Below, one piece after another: positions 1-6,834 of a stretch of DNA of 10,450 nt. This stretch comes from Haplosporangium gracile. Taxonomy: Eukaryota > Mortierellomycota > Mortierellomycetes > Mortierellales > Mortierellaceae. The notes beneath the pieces were generated by a model, which did no database searches, was not told the origin of the DNA, and worked only from the letters and a program-made list of their open reading frames with translations. A program made the position numbers and the translations under genes. The stretch spans positions 4,937 through 15,386 of the forward strand of contig JAAAUF010000960.1 in NCBI GenBank assembly GCA_015499985.1. The letters run 5' to 3'. Position 1 is the stretch's first letter, and each line of letters starts with the position of its first letter.

Positions 1-536
1 GATAGAGTTCATGATCACCTTTCTTGTGAATAAATTGCATTTTGCGGACACAGCTCACTCATTTCAGCAGTAGGGTCCGATATTGAGTAGATCTTGAATC
101 ATTCTCAAAGTTCCCTCAGAGTCCGAGTGAGCGGGGTGGATAGAATTGAGAAAAGGCGTGCATGTTTGTTCTCATGAGAAAAAAAAGTAAGAATAAAAGT
201 CTCTCCGAGACTGTGATGAAACAGAACTAATTCCCCCTTCCTTTCTTCCCTACATCTTTCTTCCCCCGGTGAGTGAAAATGGAACCCAAGGGATGAGGGG
301 AAGTACCAAGCAAGGACCCAAGGTAGCCCAAGGGAAAGATGGAAGGAAGCCGGGGATGCAAGGCATCGATGGGGGTTATTAGTTCATTGTTGATACAAAA
401 AAGGGGACCGAATAAAGGGAAAGGTATATTTTTTTGCCAACATTCGCTGAGATTACTGCTGTTTGCGCCCTCCCGCCCGTCCCGTTTCGATCAATATGGG
501 TCAAGAGCTGACATGAAACTTCCAGGGGTCATCACA

Positions 537-648
537 CAAAATTAATTTATTTCAACGGTGAGGGCTGCCTGGTGAAAGGGAGTATTGGTTTACTGCACGC
601 ACACTCACGACGCAATAAATTTCTAACAAAATTAATCTATTTCGAACG
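537..648 (+). repeat. Imperfect direct repeat, about 21 bp, two copies
   Basis: Copy 1 at 537-557 and copy 2 at 627-648 share the core CAAAATTAAT, then YTATTTC and AACG, with one substitution and one inserted G. The copies are 90 bp apart in non-coding DNA. The function is unknown; they could be paired binding sites or a chance AT-rich similarity. Confidence 0.4.
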
Positions 649-1276
649 ATCAAATGAACATACGAGTAGATAGGCGCCCTTATCTCCCGTCCTCATGACA
701 AACAGCCCACCTGGGTGCAGCGCCCCTTCACTCTTCTCTCTTCCTCATGGCATCAATGGAACGCCCTCTATTCTTTTTTCTTCTTGGCATTGTTACACAG
801 GCGACTCACGCCAGCAGTTAAGTAAAAAAAGTCAACGAACGGTTGTGGCGCTTTTTTGGATCCCGCAACAACAGCCACAGCTACACAACAGCCCTTCCTT
901 GTTTACAATAAAAATGGTGCTCTCAAAATTATTTTTCTGCCCAACCGCCAGCGCCACACACATCTCTTTTTTTTCGGTTATTTACCTCCTCTCGACTGAA
1001 CTGTTGTAGCCAAAAGTAGTTCCTCATTCAGCCATCCACGGGCTCATCCAGACCCAAAACCTCATTTTTTTTTTTGTTTCTTTTTGGGGTCGAGTTGTTT
1101 TTAAAAAGTTGTTTTTAGGAAATTGCCATGAGAGAACTTGACGAGCGCTCAGAGGAAAGGATTTTATCCTTCTCATAATTAAAAAAAAAAAAATGTGTTG
1201 AAGAAGGTCATAAGCGACATGTATTTTTGTTATTTTTCTAAGGTGAGCAGGCGCGAACATGAAGCAAGAAAGGAAA

Positions 1277-1295
1277 AAATAAATAAATAAATTAG
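1277..1295 (-). promoter_or_regulatory. AU-rich element-like run downstream of the ArgRS stop codon
   Basis: Read on the minus strand, this stretch contains overlapping ATTTA pentamers (ATTTATTTATTTATTT), roughly 90-105 nt after the stop codon of the arginyl-tRNA synthetase gene. If the transcript reaches this far, its 3' UTR would carry a class II-like AU-rich element, which is known to bind CCCH zinc-finger decay factors in many eukaryotes. The poly(A) site is not known, so whether the run is transcribed is inference. Confidence 0.3.
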
Positions 1296-1381
1296 AAAGA
1301 GCAACCGAGTTGATGAGATCACAAATGTATTTTGGTTTTTATGTACAGCACACGTCCTCGTCTTTATGTATTTACGTAAAA

Positions 1382-3737
1382 TTACATCCGTTCAAGAGGT
1401 TCAAGCCCTAGGATTCGCATTCCATTTCCTAATGTAACGCGTGCAGTCCATAACAGCAAAAACCTCGCCTCTGCCAGCTCCTTCTGCCCGGACTCGGCCG
1501 CGGTCTTGACCTGCAACACTTGGTTTGCAGAGCTGATTGCGTGCGAAAGGCCGAAGAGGTAGTTGACGATTGTTGAGGGTTCGAGGGTGGAGAGAGTTGA
1601 GAGGATAATGTCGGGGTATTGGGAGATCATGTTGGCGAGTTCGAAGGCTTCTGTTTCTGTCAGCAGGGATGTGTCTGCTTTTGTGTTTAACGTCGTCCCT
1701 GACTTGTCCGCGATTCTTTGGGAAGGGATAGAAAAGAGATGGGTTATTATTGCTCGTGGCGTCAAATGAACACCTATCCGGATGAGAAGATGGTTACGGG
1801 GAAACAAAAATAGCAGAGAACTTACCCGCAGAGGCGAGCGTAGGCATATTGGAGATAAATGCCCGTATTGCCCGTAGACTCGGTCATCCGCTTCCAGGAG
1901 AACTCATACCCCTTATTACTCTTTGCCTGGAAGTCCTGGATTATGACCGCAGAGATTCCCAACTGATCCGCTACCAATTCCACACTCCCTTCTCCCTCTC
2001 CAGAAGATTCCTTGACGGCATCGAACTTCGCCTGGTTTTCCTTCATCTTCTCCAGCATGGTACTCTGAGCCGTGTCGAGAATGTCTTCAAGGAACACGGC
2101 ATTGCCCTTGCGTGTCGACATGCCCTGCACCTTTCCGAATGAGATATGCTGCAGTGATCGACTCCAATGCTCCTGTTTCTGATCCTTGGTCTTGGCGGCC
2201 TCGACCTCGGCCTCGGAGGCAAAAGCAAGTTCCATGATCTTGAACAACCGCTTCATATGCAAGTTCTGATCATCGCCAATCATATACAAATGCCGATCAA
2301 ACCGGAACCTTTCAGCTCTCTCCAAGCACGCAGCAACATCTCTGGTCAAGTACAACGTCGTCCCATCCGCCCGTCTCAATGTACAAACACCCAGCCCCCA
2401 CTCCTCCAAATCCACCACCCACGCCCCATCCGCCTCCTCCCTCAAAAGCCCCTTCCCTCTCAACAGCTCGTATGCCTGTGGGACAAACCGCGCAGATTCA
2501 GATTCGCCCGAGTAGATATCAAACTCGATTCCAAGTCGTTTGTAGATCCGGCGATAGAAATCAATCGAGAGGGAGCGAAACTCGTGCCAGAGGGAGAGGA
2601 CTTTGCTGTCACCGTCCTCCATTTGTTTAAAGTACTGGTTGGCGAGCTTGTCGAGCCCCGGGTTGGTGGTGATGTCCTGATTGATCCGGACGTAGACATC
2701 GTACAGGTGTTTGATCGGATCCTGGTGTAGCTTTGTCCTGTCCCCATACCTGTCGAACCCCACCGCCATCAGACCTATGTATATAGTTTACATCCACAAC
2801 ATCGGTTCAAGAGGATTAGTAAAACGCATACCGAGATGAAGAGTCATTAAAGCTAAATAAATGTACCAGGGATAACGCTTACCGTATTGTTTACCCCAAT
2901 CGCCAAGGTAATTAATCCCAACAACATGGTACCCGAACCCCCTCAACAGCCGCGTCGCAAAATTTCCCAAAATCGTGCCCCGCAAATGTCCTCCATGAAA
3001 AGGTTTTGCGATATTGGGAGAACTGTAATCGATCGCCACCACTTTTCCCTTGCCAATGGCTGGGTCCATTCCATACCCGAGACTCTCAACATGTGCGTTC
3101 CAGCTTCCCATTGGTTTTAATGATGATGATGATGAGGTGGAGGTGGCGAAGAAGAGAGCGGCTTGTTTGGCTTGTTCTGCTCGTACGACGTCCTGAATGG
3201 CTTCGTGCAGGTATTGTGGTTCGTTGACTGTAAAATTGAGGAACTGTCCGGCGGGTTGGACAGATCTGATCATCCCACTCGTATCAAACTAATTGTTGCA
3301 GAGAAATAATGAGTACTGTGGGTTAGAAATGACGTATATCGTGTTCAATGGCATCTCCTTCCCGTGGTATCCAAGAAGTAGCCCCAATTGATCACTTGAC
3401 CGAGGGAGAAAGTCGTCGGCTCGTTCAAAAAAGATTCACCTGCCTCAGTGTTTATCCGCGCCAGCAAGGTAGCCCTCGCATCCGGTAACCGCGCTTCACT
3501 AGTTACTCCTCCAGCTACTGTTCTAGCATCGTCCGAATCAGAATTTGCCTTCTTGCCAGCCTTTTTCTTCCCTCCCGAGGCGACCGAAACAGGAAAGAGT
3601 CGCGGTAAGGGGATAGCAAAAGTTCCGTGTCCCTTGAGCTTTGGTCGATCGATCGCCCGAGCAATGACGCTCGCGTCCGAGCCAGTCAGTTTGGCTAATT
3701 GACTGGCAATCACATTTTTGAACCGCGTCGAGGCCAT
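1382..3737 (-). CDS. RARS1: Arginyl-tRNA synthetase, cytoplasmic type (class I), four exons, 660 aa
   Basis: This enzyme attaches arginine to tRNA-Arg using ATP. Proposed exons on the minus strand are 3737-3444, 3288-2883, 2774-1826 and 1715-1382; they join in frame to 660 aa plus stop. An N-terminal tRNA-contact (Add) region (about 1-135) carries AIPLPRL near 41-47. A class I Rossmann core follows, with SSPNIAKPF and the HIGH-type motif as HGGH (196-199), then [18 protein letters not shown] across the exon 2/3 junction, YSGES (about 321-325), [10 protein letters not shown] (about 370-379) and the KMSKS-equivalent MSTRKG (452-457). The C-terminal DALR-type anticodon-binding domain ends in GLEPLERM, close to the yeast cytoplasmic enzyme (GLTPVERM). 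It is longer than the roughly 607-aa yeast protein, partly through a Lys-rich insert (about 55-77) and a Ser tract (about 149-155). The start at 3737 was chosen because [10 protein letters not shown] aligns with the family N terminus and no mitochondrial presequence is seen. The first intron must be GC-AG to keep the frame. Confidence 0.93.
1716..1825 (-). other. Intron 3 of ArgRS (110 nt, phase 2)
   Basis: The donor is a full-consensus GTAAGT after YARLC plus GG; the acceptor CCCAAAG precedes AATCGCGG. Joining yields YARLCG-IADKSG, in the position of the family motif YAHSRLRSVERNA. Phases agree on both sides. Confidence 0.87.
2775..2882 (-). other. Intron 2 of ArgRS (108 nt, phase 1)
   Basis: The donor is GTAAGC after KQY plus one base; the acceptor is ATAG before GTCTGATGG. 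A TACTAATCC branch-like sequence lies inside. Joining gives [14 protein letters not shown], matching the conserved KQFGLLAVGFERYG of the family. A second possible donor (GTATGC) further in would insert residues foreign to the family. Confidence 0.88.
3289..3443 (-). other. Intron 1 of ArgRS, apparent GC-AG intron (155 nt)
   Basis: The exon reads RINTE and stops at GAG; the next bases, GCAGGT, form a GC donor with AG before it. The acceptor is CAATTAG at 3289, and a CTAAC branch-point motif lies at 3322-3326 about 33 nt upstream of it. This choice is phase 0 on both sides and gives [19 protein letters not shown], which aligns with the family. The neighbouring GT (GTGAAT, from 3440) is phase 1 and leads to an in-frame stop with every nearby acceptor I tried. 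Confidence 0.7.
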
Positions 3738-3871
3738 TCCATGTAAAACAACGTCCTGGTTCCTGTGTCCTGAATGAATGGAGTTGTGAAGTTGAAAGTG
3801 TGTGAAGCAAGGAGTTCCGCGCCTGGGCAATAGTCAACGGTGGTAAACAGATTCACAGTCACTTGGTCCAT
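3710..3871 (-). other. Possible uORF overlapping the ArgRS start
   Basis: In the leader upstream of the ArgRS start there are ATGs at 3880, 3871 and 3742 in one frame that ends at a TGA at 3710, 27 nt inside the main coding region and in a different frame. If transcription starts upstream of about 3880, ribosomes would meet these ATGs first. If it starts downstream of 3871, only the 3742 ATG, five bases before the real start, remains. The encoded peptide resembles nothing I know. It may equally be an untranscribed promoter sequence. Confidence 0.35.
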
Positions 3872-4166
3872 TTTGGTCATTAACGAGTGTTGCAGTTTCC
3901 TGAACAAAAACATCCATAAGCACACACACGCACAAACACATAGGCAGAACGAAATGAGAGGAAAGAACGCAACACAACACATGGCAGGTTTTTTTTTTTT
4001 TTTTTGGTTATTGGTGTTTATTCCACATTGGTGCTATTCATTTTTTTTTTTGGGACCACCAGGGACCGATGGCTTTTGAGAACAAAATAACAGAAAGGAA
4101 AAAGGGACAAGTGTTTTTGTTGAGAAGGGTGAAGTGAAAAGGAAGAGAGACAGAAGGTTAGGCAAT
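3738..4166. other. Tandem intergenic region: NAC-alpha 3' end and ArgRS promoter
   Basis: This 429-bp spacer between two minus-strand genes must hold the 3' UTR and poly(A) site of the NAC-alpha gene and the promoter of the ArgRS gene. It has a 17-T run (3989-4005, plus strand) and an 11-T run (4041-4051), which read as A tracts on the coding strand. It also has a CA-rich stretch near 3918-3941 and an AATAAA poly(A) signal. Nucleosome-disfavouring A tracts are common in fungal promoters; their role here is inferred. Confidence 0.6.
4017..4022 (-). terminator. Poly(A) signal AATAAA of the NAC-alpha gene
   Basis: A perfect AATAAA on the minus strand about 145 nt after the NAC-alpha stop codon, followed closely by a long A tract (4005-3989). 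The position and order fit a fungal 3' UTR. The cleavage site itself cannot be seen. Confidence 0.5.
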
Positions 4167-5314
4167 TTACATGGTGAGCTCCTATTAGTTTTAAAAAACG
4201 AGAAAGAAAAAAAAAGGAATTGTGTATTAGTAGAAGTTCAGTCGACCATAAAATTACAAAAACAAACATTAGCTCAGAAAAGAAAATCAAAAGAAAGCGT
4301 ACCATAATGGCGTTCACAATGTCGTTGTTGTGGGCCTTCAAGGCCTTGACGGCCTTGGAGCGGGTGGTGTTAGCCTGGTTCATGACGAGCTCAATATCCT
4401 CCTTGCTGACACCCTCCTCATCGACCTCCTCATCATCCTCGGCGGCGGCAGAAGCATCAGCCTCGGCAGGGTTGGCCTCACCGGCATCCTTGAGGACCTC
4501 CTGGGCAGCCTGGAGCTGGGACTGCAAGCTGTTCATGTCCTCGGTCTGACCCTCGCCAAAGACGATGTAGGTGTCCGAGTTCAAGGATCTGTAGACATCG
4601 GGCTGGGCAATGGCCAAGATGGGAGCACCGGAGCGGCGGACGGTGACACGGGTGACACCCTTGACCTTCTGGAGACCGAGCTTGGAAAGGGCCTTGCGGG
4701 CCTTGATCTCGCCACGGGACTGGACGCGGGACGAAGCAGAGGCAACCTGCTGCTCGTTGTCGGACTCGTCAGAGAGGATCTCCTCGATGGTCGCGGTCTT
4801 GTTCTCAATATCAGCCCTATTTTAATAATAGCGATGAGTTGGTTAGTATGCAAAAGCCAATTGAGTTGATCTGCAATAAAAGGAGTATGTGTCCTCGTTG
4901 CAGGGTCCTGTAATGGGTAAGATAAGCCAAGTGTTGTTGATAATGGCTATCTCCAGTAACATAAGCTTCGATATTCCCTTGCACCTGACGTCCTGCAGAA
5001 GACTATGTTCTAAGCTTATAAGTGACTGATCCAAGAGAGAGTGCCTTGCGATGGTTGATCCTGAATCCAGTTATATTCCCTTTGCTATTATTTCGCTGAT
5101 GTTTGTTTTTTACTTCGGCTCAAGAGTTCACTTGTTTCCCGGATCCAAGAAATAGAGAGCAAGAGTGCAGATCACGAGTGCTTTTCGACAGACACGCGCC
5201 CCTCCTTTGTTTACGATCAGTCTGAAAGAGTAAAGTGCTGCTGTTGACTAAGTGGTGGAAGCGTCGAAGCGGTGAAGGGTGAGGGTGTGGTTAGATCTGT
5301 CGTTTTTCTTACAT
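4167..5314 (-). CDS. EGD2: Nascent polypeptide-associated complex subunit alpha, three exons, 176 aa
   Basis: NAC-alpha pairs with NAC-beta and sits at the ribosomal tunnel exit, where it shields nascent chains and tunes SRP targeting. Proposed exons on the minus strand are 5314-5313 (only AT of the start codon), 4816-4303 and 4181-4167; they sum to 531 nt. An acidic N-terminal segment leads into the NAC domain (about residues 38-100), with the basic [18 protein letters not shown] and the YIVFGE strand. An Ala/Glu/Asp-rich linker (about 111-137) follows. A C-terminal UBA domain (138-176) has [31 protein letters not shown] and the tail ELTM. The length matches yeast Egd2 (174 aa). The middle exon opens with G-GCT-GAT in phase 2, and the only suitable upstream phase-2 donor with a start is AT|GTAAGA at 5312. 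This gives MADIENK in a good initiation context after an A/C-rich leader. Identity is certain; exon 1 is inferred. Confidence 0.92.
4182..4302 (-). other. Intron 2 of NAC-alpha (121 nt, phase 0)
   Basis: The donor GTACGC follows NAIM; the acceptor is AACTAATAG. The last exon is only 15 nt and encodes ELTM and the stop, as expected at the end of the UBA domain. Reading through instead would add a long hydrophobic tail foreign to the family. Confidence 0.87.
4817..5312 (-). other. Intron 1 of NAC-alpha, splitting the start codon (496 nt)
   Basis: The donor is GTAAGA directly after AT at 5314-5313; the acceptor is ATAG before GGCTGAT, with a perfect TACTAAC branch point at 4842-4848 about 26 nt upstream. 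Splicing produces AT|G as the initiator. The only other minus-strand ATG inside the interval (near 4962) runs into a stop without a usable donor. The intron is about four times longer than the other small introns in these genes. Confidence 0.75.
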
Positions 5315-5418
5315 TGTGTGTAGTGTGATGTGGTGTGAAGGATGGATTAGAGGCAAACTTGTTTTGATTTTTTCTTCAAAGGATTTTTTTTTCGCAGCGG
5401 ACTGCAGCGCCTAGTTTC

Positions 5419-5424
5419 CACGTG
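5419..5424 (-). promoter_or_regulatory. CACGTG site upstream of NAC-alpha
   Basis: The palindrome CACGTG, read on the minus strand as GTCACGTGG, matches the Cbf1-type consensus RTCACRTG. It lies about 105 nt upstream of the NAC-alpha start codon. bHLH factors bind such sites in fungal promoters, including those of some translation genes. A 6-bp site can occur by chance; the location is what makes it worth noting. Confidence 0.4.
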
Positions 5425-5522
5425 ACATGTATTCATTGCAGTCGCACTTCATACAGAATGGACAGGGAACAGCATAGAAAAAAGGGACACAGACAAAGCG
5501 GCAAAGGACCATGGACACCTGC

Positions 5523-5549
5523 TTGCCTGTGTTGCTTGTGTTGCCTGTG
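5523..5549. repeat. 9-bp tandem repeat, three units, in the NAC-alpha upstream region
   Basis: Three adjoining units TTGCYTGTG (the middle unit has T instead of C at the fifth base), ending in a partial fourth TTG. They lie 210-235 nt upstream of the NAC-alpha start. They could be clustered binding sites or a minisatellite. Confidence 0.55.
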
Positions 5550-5610
5550 TTGACCCCTCTTGTTTTTCGCAATTTTGAATGTGGTGGGGTGGGTGAGAAG
5601 TATTACGGTT

Positions 5611-5628
5611 GCTACTGCTACTGCTACT
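5611..5628. repeat. Hexanucleotide microsatellite (GCTACT)3
   Basis: Three perfect GCTACT units in the divergent intergenic region. A simple repeat, possibly length-variable between strains. Confidence 0.7.
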
Positions 5629-5759
5629 GTTTATGGCTGTGGCATACACATATATGCATTGGTTATGTATCTGCTGTCTATCCTTATTATATTGACGATG
5701 GTTAATGGATATGAGCAAACAAAGGAAAGGGCGCACTTACACGAATGAACAAATGCCAG

Positions 5760-6470
5760 CTCCTTCCCCTTTCCCTCTTGCTCGTCTGCCCCTTCTTTGC
5801 CTTTTGTTTATGTTGAACTGACAGCAGTAACTGACAAACAATGGACAAGCAACAAAAAAGAAAAAAAAAAGTGCTTCCAGTCTGTGTGTCTGCGTGTTCT
5901 GTTCTGTGTACTCCCCCTGCCCCGATGACCCATGGATCTGTCTCTACCTCTTCTTATTTTTTGCATGGTTCTCTTCCTTGTGTGCCCAGCCTCTTCCTTA
6001 TTTTTTTTTTCCTTCTGCCTCGTGCACTCTACTGTCTTCCTTCTGCGCTAAAAAGATCGTTTTCCTTGTCTTTATAAATCGTCTTTTTTTTATTGTTCTT
6101 TTCTCCTTTCTCTTTTCTTCTTTCCACCATCCTTCTCTTCTCCCCCTTTCGTTCTATCTCTCTTCGTCGCCCCTTCTTCCCCTTCCCTTTCCCCCCCTTC
6201 CATCCCAACGCCCTTCCTTGTGTATTCTCGTATCGCTATTCTCCCTTTTCACGTCTGTTTTCTTCTTCGTCTTCTTCTCTGTTGTTATCTACCTATGTTA
6301 ACGAACTAAGCTTCCTTCTTCGTCTTCTTGTTCACTTTCTATCTCTCCCTCTCTAAACGTTTCTTCTCTTCATATTCTTGACAACTACAACCAAAAAAAA
6401 ACAATCTTCTCCATCACCAATCTCTTTGTACATACCATCTATCCTCTTTCTTTTTTCTTCGTTCTCATCA
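5760..6470 (+). repeat. Pyrimidine-rich tract
   Basis: The plus strand is dominated by C and T, with many runs of TTCTTC, CCCTTTC and T(7-10). Such tracts are typical of fungal promoters and leaders just upstream of or around transcription starts. Here it precedes the Pin4-like gene, so it probably marks that promoter or the start of its 5' UTR. No coding content is credible. Confidence 0.6.
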
Positions 6471-6739
6471 GCAACAACAAATCAAAGCAGCGCTACCACC
6501 GCTACTATCACCCAAAAAAATATATCAGGGCGAGTCCATCCGACTCCGAAACAAACGCCACCAACTTCTTTTTTTTACATACCAGCCTGGTAGTCGAGTG
6601 CTATTCTCACATCTTTTTTTGTACTTTCCTTCAACGACATACTACTTCTTCAGCTTCATTTGCTTCTTCTTCTTTTCCGCCTGTCTTTGTTTGCTTATTG
6701 TATACCCATCCACCACCTTGCCAAACCTTTTATTATCCT

Positions 6740-6746
6740 TATAAAA
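6740..6746 (+). promoter_or_regulatory. Possible TATA box of the Pin4-like gene
   Basis: TATAAAA lies 95 bp upstream of the ATG at 6835. Distance and orientation would suit a fungal core promoter with a short leader. The long ATG-free stretch further upstream instead suggests transcription may start earlier, in which case this is only an A/T run inside the leader. Confidence 0.25.
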
Positions 6747-6834
6747 AAAACGCACTTGATCCTTTTTTGCTTCCTTCAAAAAAAGCAAAACCCAAAAAAG
6801 AACTACCCGACACACCGTTTTTATTACAATTATT

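Larger units (their letters stand above)
1..1381. other. Intergenic region without a recognisable gene
   Basis: No open frame here has recognisable protein motifs, and I see no tRNA-like B box. The stretch holds short A and T homopolymers, an imperfect 21-bp direct repeat (537-557 and 627-648), and near its right end the presumed 3' untranslated region of the arginyl-tRNA synthetase gene, which is transcribed leftwards from 3737. The longest open frame (695-1009, plus, 104 codons) is Ser/Phe/Leu-rich, matches no family I know, and probably reflects base composition. The left part may be the flank of a gene outside the window. Confidence 0.6.
5315..6834. promoter_or_regulatory. Divergent intergenic region between NAC-alpha and the Pin4-like gene
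   Basis: About 1.5 kb separates the two start codons, which point away from each other. Its left end is the CA-rich NAC-alpha leader (about 5315-5340). Next comes a promoter-like section with a CACGTG site and a 9-bp tandem repeat, then a block (about 5760-6470) that is strongly pyrimidine-rich on the plus strand. The right end is the leader of the Pin4-like gene, A/C-rich near its start. Open frames here are Phe/Leu/Ser/Pro-rich by-products of the pyrimidine bias. No ATG occurs on the plus strand from 6298 to 6834. Confidence 0.6.

Noticed and set aside
695..1009. 104-codon open frame on the plus strand
   Set aside because: No recognisable domain, no neighbouring exon, and a Ser/Phe/Leu-rich translation with T-run-derived stretches; consistent with chance in non-coding DNA.
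2167..2730. 187-codon frame on the plus strand opposite ArgRS exon 3
   Set aside because: Antisense shadow of a well-conserved coding exon; no family resemblance.
4330..4869. 179-codon frame on the plus strand opposite NAC-alpha
   Set aside because: Gly/Leu/Asp-rich antisense shadow of the NAC-alpha exon, produced by its codon usage.
4843..5034. Minus-strand 63-codon frame with an ATG near 4962 as a possible NAC-alpha first exon
   Set aside because: It runs to a stop at 4843 with no usable donor in the phase required by the acceptor at 4817.
5735..5740. GTAAGT on the minus strand, a possible donor of an upstream NAC-alpha leader intron
   Set aside because: A six-base match alone, with no nearby ATG and no clear partner acceptor; the start codon is already explained by the donor at 5312.
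5894..6301. 135-codon hydrophobic open frame that looks like a membrane protein
   Set aside because: The Phe/Leu/Ser/Pro content follows directly from the pyrimidine-rich tract; overlapping frames show the same character and there is no initiation or splice context.
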